Shown in pieces: positions 27,024 to 38,580 of a stretch of DNA of 64,000 nucleotides (positions are counted from its first letter, which is position 1; every line of letters starts with the position of its first letter). The notes beneath the pieces were generated by a model that ran no database searches, was not told where the DNA came from, and saw only the letters and a list, made by a program, of their open reading frames with translations. The stretch comes from Roseiarcus sp963824475 (GTDB lineage: Bacteria > Pseudomonadota > Alphaproteobacteria > Rhizobiales > Beijerinckiaceae). The DNA lies in the NCBI GenBank assembly GCA_963824475.1, contig CAWGPR010000001.1:1-64000 (forward strand), given 5' to 3'. The position numbers were made by a program, and so were the translations under genes.

Positions 27024-28187
27024 ATGCATGTGCCTTACAAACCCTTACTAGGCTTTGTCGCCTTGGCCGCCGCAGCGTTCGTCGTTATCCATTGGAGGTT
27101 CGCTGACCAAACCGCCTCGGCGCCCCCGCCCGCATCCCCGGTCCCGGTTGTCACCGCGGAGGTGCAGCAGCACGACGAGCCAATCGTGCTTTCTGGCCTT
27201 GGAACGGTTGAGGCGCTGAATACGGCCTCGATCCAGAGCCAGGTGACGGGCGTGCTCGAGCAGGTCAATTTTACCGAAGGCCAATTCGTCAAGCGCGGCG
27301 ACATCCTGGCCAAGATCGACCCGCGTCTCTACCAGGCGGCTTTGGCGCAGGCACAAGGACAACTGGCCAAGGACACCGCCCTTCATGCCCAAGCGCAGTC
27401 CGATCTCGCACGCTATCAAGCGCTTGGCAGAGAGGATTCGATCGCTGTGCAGCAAGTCGCCGACCAGAAGTTTCTGGTCGCGCAGGACGCGGCCGCCATG
27501 GAGACCGACCAAGGTGTGATCAATAGCGACCAGACGCAGCTGGACTACACGATCTTGCGGGCGCCCTTCGATGGCGTGACCGGCCTTTTGCAGATCCAAA
27601 TCGGCAACCTGATCCAACCAAGCAACACGACCGGCATCGTGGTACTGACGCAGGTGCAGCCGATCAGCGTCGTGTTCACGCTGCCGAACGCCAATATCGC
27701 GGCGGTCCAGGAGGCTATGGCGCGCGGACCGGTTAAGGCTACGGTCTATGATCAAAGCGGTACGAAAGAGCTCGATGTCGGCACGCTGCTGGCGATCAAC
27801 AACCAGGCGGCATCGACTTCTGGAACCGTTCAGCTCAAGGCGATATTTCCGAACGATCAGCGTCAGCTGTGGCCGGGGACGTTCGTCAATGTCGACCTCA
27901 CGACCTCGGTCGTCCCCAACGCGTTGACGATCCCGACGAACGCGCTGCAGCGGAACAACAACGGACAATTCGTCTATGTAGTCGGCGCCGACAAAAGGGT
28001 CTCGGTCCAGCCAGTCGAGGTCACGCAGCGGCTGCATGCCGTCGCGTTGATCGCAAAAGGGCTGCAAGCCGGCGAGGCCGTCGTCGTGGAGGGTCAGTAC
28101 CGGCTGACGCCCGGGGCCCTCGTCGTCTCGGTGCCGCCATCAGGCGCTCCGAACCCGACGACGGCGAGCGCCGGGATGCTGCCGTGA
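27024..28187 (+). CDS. RND efflux periplasmic adaptor subunit (MdtA-like)
   Basis: This 387-residue membrane-fusion protein has an N-terminal anchor or uncleaved signal (LLGFVALAAAAFVVIHW) and a Pro-rich linker. The lipoyl/barrel-sandwich half-motifs are GLGTVEALNTASIQSQVTG and LDYTILRAPFDGVTGLLQI, with an alpha-hairpin between them and a beta-barrel after residue 200. It bridges the inner-membrane pump and an outer-membrane channel. The stop overlaps the next gene's GTG by a GTGA, so the two are translated together. No outer-membrane factor or regulator lies next to it. Confidence 0.93.
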   Translation: MHVPYKPLLGFVALAAAAFVVIHWRFADQTASAPPPASPVPVVTAEVQQHDEPIVLSGLGTVEALNTASIQSQVTGVLEQVNFTEGQFVKRGDILAKIDPRLYQAALAQAQGQLAKDTALHAQAQSDLARYQALGREDSIAVQQVADQKFLVAQDAAAMETDQGVINSDQTQLDYTILRAPFDGVTGLLQIQIGNLIQPSNTTGIVVLTQVQPISVVFTLPNANIAAVQEAMARGPVKATVYDQSGTKELDVGTLLAINNQAASTSGTVQLKAIFPNDQRQLWPGTFVNVDLTTSVVPNALTIPTNALQRNNNGQFVYVVGADKRVSVQPVEVTQRLHAVALIAKGLQAGEAVVVEGQYRLTPGALVVSVPPSGAPNPTTASAGMLP

Positions 28188-31100
28188 ACCTCTCCAGCGG
28201 ATTCATCACCAGGCCCATCGCAACCGCGCTCATGATGGTCGGGGTCGTGGCGCTGGGGATCGTCAGCTACGTGCTGCTTCCCGTCGCCGCCCTACCCAAC
28301 ATCGATACGCCGACGATCCAGGTGACAGCCCAGATGCCCGGGGCGGACCCTCGAACGATGGCGTCCTCGGTCGCAACTCAACTCGAACGACAGTTCGGCC
28401 AGATCCCGGGCTTGAGTCAGATGACTTCGAGCAGCGGCACGGGATTCACCTCGATCACGTTGCAATTCGACCGCAGCCGCACCGTCAATTCGGCCGCCCA
28501 AGACGTGCAGGCGGCGATCAACGCCACGCAAGCGCAATTGCCGATCTCCCTCCTGAGCCTGCCGATCTATCGCAAGACCAATCCGGCCGACACGCCGATC
28601 CTGCTGATATCGCTGACGTCCGAGGTACTGCCGATCATGACGGTCAGCGACTATGCCTATTCTGTCCTGGCGCAGAAGCTTTCGCAAGTCCCTGGCGTCG
28701 GCCTCGTAACCGTCGGCGGCAACGAAAGTCCGGCAATCCGCATCCAGCTAAACCCCGCCCAGCTCGCCGCCATGAACCTCGATTTCGAAACGGTCAGGCT
28801 TGCGCTGGCGAACCTCACCGTCGTTCAGCCGACCGGGCTGCTCTACGGCGGTCAACAAGCCGTCGCGCTTCAGACGAACGACCAGCTGCTGACAACCCAG
28901 GGCTACGACGACGCGATCGTGGCCTTTCGCAACGGAGGGCCAATTCGCATCCGCGACATCGGGCGGGCGATCAAGGCACCCCAGGATAAGACGGTTGCAG
29001 GCTGGCTGAACGGCAAGCCGGCCGTTTTGCTGGCCGTTTTCCGGACGCCGGGCGCAAATGTCATGTCGGCCGTCGAGGCGATCAAGAAGGCCCTGCCTCA
29101 ACTCCGGGCCTCGTTGCCGCCGGGCATCGACGTTGAAATCGTATCGGACCGAACCCAGACCATCGCGGCCAGCCTCGCAGACGTGCGCTTCACGCTGCTT
29201 CTAACGATCGCCCTCGTGGTCGGCGTGATCGCACTCTTCCTGCGCAGGCTTTGGGCGACCGTCATTCCCGCGATTTCGGTCCCGATATCAATCATCGGCA
29301 CATTCGCGGTGATGTACGTCCTGGGCTACAGCCTAGACAATCTGTCCTTGATGGCGCTCACGATCGCGGTGGGTTTCGTCGTCGACGACGCCATTGTCAT
29401 GGTCGAGAACATTGTCAGGCACATTGAAGGCGGCGCGGCGCCGTTACAGGCGGCGCTTGATGGCGCCGGCGAGATCGGCTTCACCATCTTGTCGATTTCG
29501 TTTTCGCTGATCGCGGTTTTCATTCCGCTCTTCCTGATGGGCGGCGTGGTCGGACTCCTGTTTAGGGAATTCGCTGTTACGGTCGCCGTCTCGATTCTGG
29601 TCTCGGTGCTCGTCTCGCTGACGCTCACCCCCATGCTCAGCGCGAAATTGCTGCCGGCCGGGACTCTTGGGAAGGAGGGCCGGGTTTCCCGCGCGCTCGA
29701 AGCGTTCTTCACTTGGCTCGTACACGTCTATGATCGCGGCCTGATCGTCGCTTTGCGACATCGCCGGATCACGCTTGGCGTCATGATCGCGACGGTCGCC
29801 GCTACGGGGTGGCTCTTCGTCGTCATCCCCAAGGGATTCTTCCCGCAACAGGACACGGGCATCATTATGGGCGTTAGCGAAGCGGCCCAAGATGTCTCGC
29901 CCGATGGGATGACGCAGCGGCAGCAGGCGATCCTCGAGATCGCTGCCCACGACCCCGCGGTCGCCTCTGCGGTCGGTTATATCGGGCCGGGCGGCCCTAC
30001 CGTCACCGAGAACGACGGCCGCGTCTTCATCACCCTGAAGCCCGAAGGACAGCGGAACGTAACGGCCGACCAGGTGATCGCTCGCCTCGCGACGGCGGTG
30101 CAGCAGGTGCAGGGGATGAATCTCTATATGCAAGCGGCGCAGGACATCACCATCGGCAGCCGCCTCTCCAAGACGCAGTATCAATACACGCTGGTCGACA
30201 TCGACCAGGACGAACTCAATTTCTACGCGCAAAAACTCATGGCGAAGCTGCAGGATTTGCCGGAGCTGACAGCAGTCGCAAGCGATCAGGAGGCGCCAGG
30301 CCGGACCCTGAAGGTTGAGATCGACCGCCCGGCCGCCGCACTGTTCGGCATCACGCCTGCGACGATCGACGACACGCTCTACGATGCGTTCGGCCAGCGT
30401 CATATCGCCCGGATGTACACCGCACTTAACGAGTATTATGTGATTCTCGAAGTCAATCCACAATATCAGCTCGGCCCCAATGCGCTGCAACGCATCTACG
30501 TCCTCTCCCAGAGCAGCACAATGGTGCCCTTGAGCCAGATCGCCCGCCTCATTCCGGCCGTGACCCCGATCGTCATCAACCATCAGGGCCAGTTTCCGTC
30601 GGTCACCCTGAGCTTCAATCTGGCGCCGGACGCGACGATCGGCGCCGCGGTCTCAGCGGTGCAAAAGGCTACCCGCGACCTTCACTTGCCGCCATCGATA
30701 GCCACGAGTTTCCAGGGCAACGCGCAGGCCTTCCAAAGCTCGCTCAGCACCACGCCCCCGCTGATCCTCGCGGCGTTGTTCGCGGTCTACATCATCCTTG
30801 GCATGCTCTATGAGAGCACGATCCATCCATTGACGATCTTGTCGACGCTGCCTTCGGCCGGTCTCGGCGCGCTCATCACGCTCATGCTGGTCGGCCGTCC
30901 GCTCGACGTGATCGGAATTATCGGCATTATCCTTCTGATCGGCATCGTGAAGAAGAACGGCATCATGCTTGTCGACGTCGCCCTCGAAGAGCAGCGCTAT
31001 CACGGCCTTTCCTCCGAGGAGGCGATCCGTCACGCATGCCTCCTCCGCTTCCGGCCCATTCTGATGACAACGATGTGCGCGCTGTTCGGCGGCGTTCCGC

Positions 31101-31300
31101 TCATGCTCGGAACAGGAACCGGGTCCGAAATCCGGCAGCCGCTAGGCTATGCGATCGTCGGCGGATTGCTGGTGTCCCAGGTGCTCACGCTCTTCACCAC
31201 GCCAGTCGTATTCATCTACATGGACAAGATCGGTCAGGCCTTGTCGGCGCGGAGCCGCGCCAGGCCCTCCCGTCTTGCCGAGGCGGTGCGGAGCGGTTGA
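28184..31300 (+). CDS. RND multidrug efflux pump (MdtB/MdtC/AcrB-like)
   Basis: The GTG at 28184 starts NLSSGFITRPIATALMMVGV, the standard RND N-terminus, giving 1038 aa, the usual length. Conserved features include TM4 with the proton-relay aspartates (GFVVDDAIVMVENIVRHIE) and two large periplasmic loops. A late TM region reads GIIGIILLIGIVKKNGIMLVD, with the conserved Lys. A longer open frame beginning at 27869 is only antisense-free overlap with the adaptor gene and is not used. Substrate is unknown; close relatives expel drugs, bile-salt-like or metal-chelating compounds. Confidence 0.93.
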   Translation: MNLSSGFITRPIATALMMVGVVALGIVSYVLLPVAALPNIDTPTIQVTAQMPGADPRTMASSVATQLERQFGQIPGLSQMTSSSGTGFTSITLQFDRSRTVNSAAQDVQAAINATQAQLPISLLSLPIYRKTNPADTPILLISLTSEVLPIMTVSDYAYSVLAQKLSQVPGVGLVTVGGNESPAIRIQLNPAQLAAMNLDFETVRLALANLTVVQPTGLLYGGQQAVALQTNDQLLTTQGYDDAIVAFRNGGPIRIRDIGRAIKAPQDKTVAGWLNGKPAVLLAVFRTPGANVMSAVEAIKKALPQLRASLPPGIDVEIVSDRTQTIAASLADVRFTLLLTIALVVGVIALFLRRLWATVIPAISVPISIIGTFAVMYVLGYSLDNLSLMALTIAVGFVVDDAIVMVENIVRHIEGGAAPLQAALDGAGEIGFTILSISFSLIAVFIPLFLMGGVVGLLFREFAVTVAVSILVSVLVSLTLTPMLSAKLLPAGTLGKEGRVSRALEAFFTWLVHVYDRGLIVALRHRRITLGVMIATVAATGWLFVVIPKGFFPQQDTGIIMGVSEAAQDVSPDGMTQRQQAILEIAAHDPAVASAVGYIGPGGPTVTENDGRVFITLKPEGQRNVTADQVIARLATAVQQVQGMNLYMQAAQDITIGSRLSKTQYQYTLVDIDQDELNFYAQKLMAKLQDLPELTAVASDQEAPGRTLKVEIDRPAAALFGITPATIDDTLYDAFGQRHIARMYTALNEYYVILEVNPQYQLGPNALQRIYVLSQSSTMVPLSQIARLIPAVTPIVINHQGQFPSVTLSFNLAPDATIGAAVSAVQKATRDLHLPPSIATSFQGNAQAFQSSLSTTPPLILAALFAVYIILGMLYESTIHPLTILSTLPSAGLGALITLMLVGRPLDVIGIIGIILLIGIVKKNGIMLVDVALEEQRYHGLSSEEAIRHACLLRFRPILMTTMCALFGGVPLMLGTGTGSEIRQPLGYAIVGGLLVSQVLTLFTTPVVFIYMDKIGQALSARSRARPSRLAEAVRSG

Positions 31301-31670
31301 GCGACTACGGCAATTGCCTCCTCCCCGGTCGAAGGCAAGAGTGCTGCGCACCAGTCCAGTTCAACCAGGTTGATCCTTGAGGATCAAGGCCTTGGCGCTG
31401 ACAGAAAGAGCCGCCGAATTGCGCTCTCCTTAGACCCGCCAAACCTGCCGGAGGGTCGTTCCGACGCGGGCCGTCGCGACGAGACCGCTGGCAGATTCTC
31501 CGATGACCGTCGTTATGGAGCGGCACTCGAGCCGCGACCGGGGCTACTTCGCTCGCCATTAAACCAATGTTTTATAGCTCCCATCAAGTTGAGATGTAGC
31601 GGCCAAACGTGCGCGCGATAGAGCGCGCCGAACGACATGCGTAAGTTGCCGCAGCGCAGGAGAAAAACTC
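31301..31670. other. intergenic region downstream of the efflux operon
   Basis: About 370 bp without a recognisable gene or a strong terminator hairpin. Confidence 0.4.
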
Positions 31671-31817
31671 ATGACCAACTGCGCCGCGCTTAAAACCAGC
31701 GCCGCTCGCCTGTCAGCGAGCCAAAGCTCCCTGACCGGACGGCCCCGTGGCTCGGCTCTGGCACCCGACTATCAACTCGTCGGCAAGCTTGCCCCCGCCA
31801 AGGCGCCAGGACGCTGA
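31671..31817 (+). CDS. possible small protein, unrecognised
   Basis: A 48-codon open frame begins MTNCAALKTSAARLSASQSS after an AGGAG element with 8 nt spacing and ends 3 bp before an IS3 element. It may be the truncated start of a longer gene cut by the insertion. No family is recognised and the evidence is only the ribosome-binding site. Confidence 0.3.
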   Translation: MTNCAALKTSAARLSASQSSLTGRPRGSALAPDYQLVGKLAPAKAPGR

Positions 31818-31850
31818 TAGTGGCCTGCTGCCGGTTCCGTGGAGGGGCAG

Positions 31851-32730
31851 TTAAGCTAATCCAACCTTCCTTTCGAGCTTGACCGGGCTGAGGTAGCCGT
31901 TGGTCGAGTTCCTGCGGATCGTGTTGTAGAATCTTTCGATGTAGTCGAACCCGTCGTAGTCGAACCCGTCGGCCCTGGCGGCGTCCCGCGTATGGTAGAC
32001 CTTTCGGCCGATCCGCTCGGTTTTCAGCGACGAAAAGAAGCTTTCCATGGCGGCGTTGTCCCATACGTTTCCGGAGCGGCTCATCGAACAGTCGACACCG
32101 TTGTCGGCCATGAGCCGCTGGAACTGCTCGCTCGTGTATTGGCTGCCCCGGTCGGAGTGATGCAACAGCGCACCCGGGCGCCCGCGCCGCCAGATCGCCA
32201 TTAGCAACGCGTCGGTGACGAGCTGCGCTCATCTCGGCTTTCATCGACCAGCCGACAACGCGGCGCGAAGACGGATCGATCACCGCGGCGACATTGAGCC
32301 AGCCCTCGGCTGTCCAGACATAAGTGAAGTCGGCGATCCATTTGCGGTTGGGCTGGTCGGCCGTGAACTGGCGATCGAGCACATTCAGCGCGATCGCGGA
32401 AGCCGAACGTTCGCCGTCGTCTTTCGGCTGGGTGCGCCTGCGCGGCCGCGCCCGCAGAGCCTGAGCGCGCATCAGGCGTTCGATCTTGTGCAAGCCGCAC
32501 GAAAAGCCTGCTTCCAGCACGTCGCGCCAGACCCGACGCGCGCCATAGGTGCGGGCGCTCGCCACGAAGCTCGCCCTTACCGCCGGCATGATCGCATCAT
32601 CCTCCCGCGAGCGCGCGCCAGGGCCGCGTTTCAGCCAGGCATGGAAGCCAGACCTCGATACGCCAAGCGCTTTGCAAAGCCATGCCGCCGGCCAGACGGA
32701 ACGGTGCTTCGCAATGAAGCCGAACTTCAT
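31851..32730 (-). pseudogene. IS3 OrfB transposase, copy 2, frameshifted
   Basis: Same gene as in copy 1, with the same single-base frame break about 32220, between MKAEMSA and LVTDALLMAIW. Motifs for all three catalytic acids exist but in two frames. The start overlaps orfA by 4 bp. Confidence 0.8.
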
Positions 32731-33017
32731 GTCGACTCCCTCGCAAAGTAGGCTGCGGCCTTTTTTAGGATGTCGCGCTCCGCCTTGAGCTTTGCGACCT
32801 CACGCCGGAGCCGGTCGATCTCCAGCTGCTCGGGCTTCATCTGACCGTGTCCGGGAAACGCCTGCGTTGGATCTGCGCCAAATTCCTTCGCCCATTTGCG
32901 AAGAACGTTCTCGTGGACGTCGATGTCCCGAGACGCCTGAGCTACGCTTACGCCTCGCTCACGCACCAGGCGGACCGCCTCGATCTTGAACTCTCGACTG
33001 AACTTGCGCCTCTGCAT
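32727..33017 (-). CDS. IS3 OrfA, copy 2
   Basis: An intact 96-aa OrfA starting MQRRKFSREFKIEAVRLVRE, with a helix-turn-helix and a leucine-zipper end (EQLEIDRLRREVAKLKAERD). The open frame extends upstream, but this ATG fits the family length. In copy 1 the same codon is AAG. Confidence 0.82.
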   Translation of the reverse strand: MQRRKFSREFKIEAVRLVRERGVSVAQASRDIDVHENVLRKWAKEFGADPTQAFPGHGQMKPEQLEIDRLRREVAKLKAERDILKKAAAYFAREST

Positions 33018-33217
33018 CGCTCGCCTCCGGCTTCCTGAAAACACCCTATCTCGGTGTCCACGGAACCGGCAGCAGGCCATGTCCCCGACTGTTTGTAGGT
33101 CCCCCTATGCGCTTGCGTCCACATTCCGAATCAAAGCCTACGAGCCATCTCGGAGGCCGTGAATCACGGGCCGCGCGCCCACGCCAGCAACTTTTGGGTG
33201 AGGCTCTTACGTCGAAA

Positions 33218-33345
33218 CCCAACTGGCCCCGACTCTCCGACCAGGCGATATCGTCATCCTGGACAATTTGCCCGCCCATAAAAGCGCGGCCGCCAAGGCA
33301 GCCATTCGCGCGAAGAGCGCTTGGCGCTTATCTCTGTCGCCAAAA
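33218..33345 (+). pseudogene. IS630-family transposase remnant
   Basis: The frame reads LRPGDIVILDNLPAHKSAAA and KAAIRAKSAWRL, the second catalytic Asp region (LDN) of IS630/Tc1-like transposases. Nothing before or after is intact. It lies between the IS3 element and the recA promoter. Confidence 0.7.
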
Positions 33346-33361
33346 AAGAACTTGCGCGTGA

Positions 33362-33376
33362 GAACAAAACGTGTAC
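33362..33376. promoter_or_regulatory. possible SOS box upstream of recA
   Basis: GAACAAAACGTGTAC matches the alphaproteobacterial LexA-box layout GAAC-N7-GAAC with one mismatch in the second half-site. It lies 75 bp before the recA ATG, in the expected promoter zone. Confidence 0.5.
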
Positions 33377-33451
33377 ATAGTGCCTTCATTAGGGGGCGCG
33401 CAAAACCGCGATTGCGGACCGGCCGCCGCCCGTGAGAGAAGGAGAATGGTT

Positions 33452-34531
<1,080 letters not shown>

Positions 34532-34643
34532 TCTCCTTCCTTTGTGCGCGCCTCGCGTCCCCTGAAAAGGCGCGTCCTTGCGCTAATGTCCTGGATTCGA
34601 AGTTCGTTGGATTATGCGTTGTTGTCAGCCAGGCGCGGCGAAC

Positions 34644-34766
34644 CCCACCTCATCCTGAGGGCGAGGCGAAGCCTCGCGTCTCGAAGGATGCTCCAGAGGG
34701 CGGCGCCGGAACAGCGTACTGGATGCGTCCTTCGAGGCCGCTTCGCGGTGCCTCAGGACGAGGCCG
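34644..34766. repeat. large palindromic intergenic repeat
   Basis: Left arm CCTCATCCTGAGGGCGAGGC (34647 on) pairs with right arm ending GGTGCCTCAGGACGAGG, and TCTCGAAGGATG pairs with GATGCGTCCTTCGAGG, forming a long imperfect hairpin. The sequence style (CATCCTGAGG ... CGAAGGATG) resembles the palindromic elements abundant between genes in Hyphomicrobiales. It lies between recA and the IS630 derivative. Confidence 0.7.
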
Positions 34767-34797
34767 TAATACGCAGAACTTCCGAATCAGGACACTA

Positions 34798-35201
34798 GAG
34801 TGTCCTGCGCTTGGGCTGAATTCGGAGGGGGATTCCCGCCTCGGCGAGATTCACCCTGCCGGCTTTTGCGGAGGCCAGCAGGCGATGGCAAAGCGGTATT
34901 CGCAAGAGTTACGCGACCGGATGGTCGACGCGGTGGAGAGGGGCAAGATGAGCCGCCGGGGGGCGCAAGGCGATCCGGGATGTCGGAGCCCGCCTCGTCT
35001 TCCTGCCGAAATACTCCCCAGACCTCAACCCAATCGAGCAGGTCTTCGCCAAGTTTAAGACCCTGCTGCGAAAGGTCGGGGCGCGAACTTACGAGGCCAT
35101 CTCCGACGCCCGCGGCGAAATCCTCGCCCAATACCCGCCAGCCGAATGCGCCGCATACTTCAAGAATGCCGGGTATGCGTAGACCCGAAAGCAGGACGCT
35201 T
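34798..35201 (+). mobile_element. IS630-family element with internal deletion
   Basis: A 404-bp unit is flanked by TA on both sides and bordered by related ends (GAGTGTCCTGC and its counterpart AAGCGTCCTGC read inward). It starts with a transposase N-terminus (MAKRYSQELRDRMVDAVERG, ATG at 34886). After about 30 codons it jumps to the C-terminal third in another frame (GARLVFLPKYSPDLNPIEQV to AAYFKNAGYA). The catalytic core is deleted, so it can only move with a transposase supplied in trans, like a MITE precursor. Confidence 0.8.
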
Positions 35202-35209
35202 TAGGCGCG

Positions 35210-38200
35210 CAGCTCGCCGAGCAACGCGTTGGCCTGCGTCAGGTCCGACGTGCTGAATCCTTCCGCGAATCAACCGTAGACGGGCGCGGGGAGATCGCGG
35301 GCTTCGGCGCGGCTGCCCTGATCGCGCCAGAGCCGCGCGAGGCTCGTCGCGGCGCGAAGCTCCCAGGAGCGAGTTCTGTTGCGCGCGAGCGATCGCGAGC
35401 GCGCATTCGAAACAGACCTCCGCTTCGGCGACACCGGTGCTCCGGCGACAGGAGCGCGATCTCGCCAGAGATGCGATGGACGTCGGCCTCGAGCCACTTG
35501 GTTCCGGACGCTTGCAGGGTGGCGACGGCTTCGCCGATGTAGCGCCGCGCGGCGGCGAATTGTCCGAGATCGGCATGGGCCCGCGCCAAGTAGGACAAGT
35601 AAAAGGGCATGTACAGTGTCGCCCCTGTCGAACGGTAGGACTCGATGACGGAGACAATCGACGACACGGCCTTCGCAGGCTCGCCGGTAAGGGCGAATAC
35701 GCAACCCTCGAACATCGTCCCCATGGCCTTCCAGAACGAAGCGCCTTTTTCATCCGCCAACGCGAGGCCCTCGTCCAGTTCGGCTCTCGCGGTCGCGTAA
35801 TCTCCTGACTGAATGCGGGTCGGTTGCGTGCCGATGAGAACGAACATCAAATCGACGGCGCGGCCAATCTCGCGGGCAAGGGCAAGCGCGCGGTCGAGGT
35901 CGGCCAGGGCGGCCTCAGGATGGCCGAGCATCCAGGAGGCCAACGCGCGCCAGGATATGCTCATCAACGTGATGTCCGGGGCGAATCGCGCCGCCGCTTG
36001 CTGATGCTCGGTCGGATTGTAAAGCGTGATCTCCTGGTCGAAGTGCGTCCAGCTTGCCCCGATTTCGCCGCTGCTCAACGAGGTGCAGCCGACGAGACGA
36101 TGTCCGATCATGATCGGAACGGCGTCGCCCTGCTCGCGCCAACGCAAGGAACTGCGCCGCGAGATCAGGGACCACCTTCTCATTGAAGGCCACGTAGTTT
36201 ACGGCCCAAAAGCCGTACAGAGCCCAAAATAGCGCCAACGGATCTTCAGGAGGCTCGCCCAGCATTTCGGCTCGGTCCATAAACATTCGCGCTTATTCGA
36301 ACGACCGCTTGGTCTCTCGCGCCGCATAGCCCTCGATGTGCATGAGCGCCTGGGCGAGGCCTACCTGGAGCCTGCTTTGCTCTCGCCGCAAGGCCGGCGT
36401 GCTCGGCAGGGAGGCGATCTGTGCGAGCGCTCGCGACAGCTGCGCTTTGGCCTCAATGAGCGCAGAGCGCTCCAATGACCGCAGTCCCGCCTTTCCACTC
36501 TCGGCTACATCGGCAAACCGGCTTTCCAGACTTCCGCGATACGAGCGTGCAGCGCACGTCGAGGCTAACGCAGCAAAGTTCCATAGGCCGCGTCCTGAAC
36601 GAGCGCGTGCTTGAAGAGATAGGTCGCTTGTGACGGCGACCCCTGTCGCGACAAAGTCCGGACTGAAGAAACCGGTCGAGCGCGGAGTGCAGCTCCGGCT
36701 CAGGCAGACCGGCCACGCAAGCGAGCAGGGCATGAGAAAACCTTCGGCCGATCGCGGCGCCGACCTGCGCCACGCCTTTGGCCGGTCCAAGCCTGTCGAG
36801 CCGAGCCATCAGCGAGGCATGGAGGCTTGCGGGGACCGCGGGCGCCGTCGAGTAGACCGACGCGGCGGCGGGAGGCGGCGGGCCTTCATTCTCGGTCTCC
36901 GGCACCGCCTTCGTAATCTCCTCGACGAACAGGGGCACGCAATCAGAGCGGCCAACAATGTCTTGCCGGATGTTCTCGGGCGGCGGCCCGTCATCAGCGG
37001 CGATATGGTCGATAAGGGTCAACACGGCGCTGGGAGCAAGTCGGTTGATCGTCAGCGCCGTCATGTAGGGCCGCCCGACCCAAGGCGCTTCGAATTCCGG
37101 CCGGAAAGTCACCAAGAGCAGCGCGCAGAGCGGCTATCGTGTCAATGAGACGGCCGAACGCCTCCAGGCTCGAAGGATCAGCCCAGTGCGCATCCTCGAG
37201 AACGAGCAGGACCGGAGACCGGCGCGAGACCACCTCGACCCGGCCCGTCAGAGCCTCCATCGTTTTTTGCCGCCTCTGAGGCGGGGCGAGGTCCAAATCG
37301 GGATAGCGGCCGTCGTTCGGCATATCTCGGCGAGAAGCATGGCGTCTTCTCGGGAGGCGGCGGACATCGCAAGCAACGCGTCGAGCTTGTCGAGCTTGTC
37401 GAGCGTCGTCTTCGCGTCGTCTTCTCGCGCGAGCCTGGCGCGCCGGGTCAAATGGCCGATGATCGGGTAGAACGCGCTGTCGGTATGCTGCGGCGAGCAG
37501 GAAAAGCGCAGCCGCGCATACGGCTCACCCGCCAGCCTCTCCAGAAAGGCCGCGGTGAGCCGCGACTTGCCGATGCCCGCTTCGCCCGAGAGCAGGACGA
37601 CATGCCGTTGGCCTTCCTTCGCCTTGACCCAGGAACGAAGCAGAAGCCTAATCTCTTGTTCGCGACCCACGAGCGGGCCGAGCCGGCCGGAGTGCAGCCC
37701 ATCGAACCGGCTCGCCTGGGAGCTCTCACGCACCACCGCCCAGGCGAGCGTCGGCCCGGCGACGCCCTTGAGTTCCTGCGGCCCGAGGTCGTCGAGATCG
37801 AACAGGTCCCAGCAGTCTGCGGGTGACCTCGGCGATGACGACGCCGTCAGGCGGAGCGATCTTTTGCAGCCGCGCGGCGAGGTTCGGCGTGTCGCCGACG
37901 ACACCTAGCCCGCACGCCTCTTCCGACCCCACAAGATCGCCGACAACCACGATCCCCGTCGCGATGCCCAACCGCGCGTGCAGCGGAGCCTCGGCCGCCG
38001 TCTTAAGTTTCGGCGACGCTTCCGCGATCTCAAGCCCCGCCCGCACAGCGTGCTCGGCGTCGTGCTTGTGCGCCTGCGGATAGCCGAAACAGGCGAGCAC
38101 GCCATCGCCCAAATACTTCGCGACACAGCCGCCATTGGCCGCGATCACGCCCGCGCAATATCGGTGATAGGTCGTGATGACCTCGCGCACGTCCTCCGGA

Positions 38201-38580
38201 TCGAGCCGCGTGGAAAGCGCAGTCGAGTTGACAAGATCGACGAACATCACCGTCAGTTGTCGGCGCTCGCCGGCGTCGTGGTTGGCGACGGGAGCGGGGA
38301 CGGCGGATTCGCGCCCCGCAACGAGGACCCCGATCGCCTTAAGAATCTTCTTGCGATCGCCGAGCCAGGCGACGCCAATGTCCCTGTGATCATCATTTGT
38401 CAGCCGGCTCAAGAGCTCGCTGTCGACCTCGTTGGCGCGGAAATTCTCGGCGTATCGGCTAAGACCAATCCCACGGAGCCAACCGTCGATATCCAAGTCC
38501 AATGCCCTGGCTCGTGTCAGAAGCAGTGCATAAAAATATGGGTCTCCGCTGTGATTCCAAGGGCTTTTTTGGTCTGTCAC
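35210..38580 (-). pseudogene. adenylate/guanylate cyclase-AAA ATPase-TPR protein, multiply frameshifted
   Basis: Reading the minus strand, the pieces appear in correct order but in several frames. They are a SAM-like N-terminus (DIDGWLRGIGLSRYAENFRA), a class III cyclase domain (RRQLTVMFVDLVNSTALS; GDGVLACFGYP), then LGPQELKGV, an AAA domain with Walker A SGEAGIGKSR, an LVLEDAHWADPSS segment, and TPR-like helices. Frame breaks occur near 37820, 37300, 37120, 36650 and 36290, with more toward 35400. An intact protein would be about 1100 aa and act as a large signalling or regulatory protein. The density of lesions indicates true decay rather than isolated sequencing errors. The start overlaps the end of the amidase gene. 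Confidence 0.85.

Larger units (their letters stand above)
31821..33079 (-). mobile_element. IS3-family element 'C', copy 2
   Basis: Terminal 23-bp inverted repeats are perfect (31821-31843 and 33057-33079; they begin TGGCCTGCTGCCGGTTCCGT). orfA and orfB lie on the minus strand. It is the better-preserved relative of 18217-19471. The flanks (ATAG left, TGTC right) do not match, so no target duplication is visible; recombination between copies could explain that. Confidence 0.88.

Noticed and set aside
27869..28183. N-terminal extension of the RND pump frame
   Set aside because: It overlaps the adaptor gene; the GTG at 28184 begins the standard RND N-terminus and gives the normal length.
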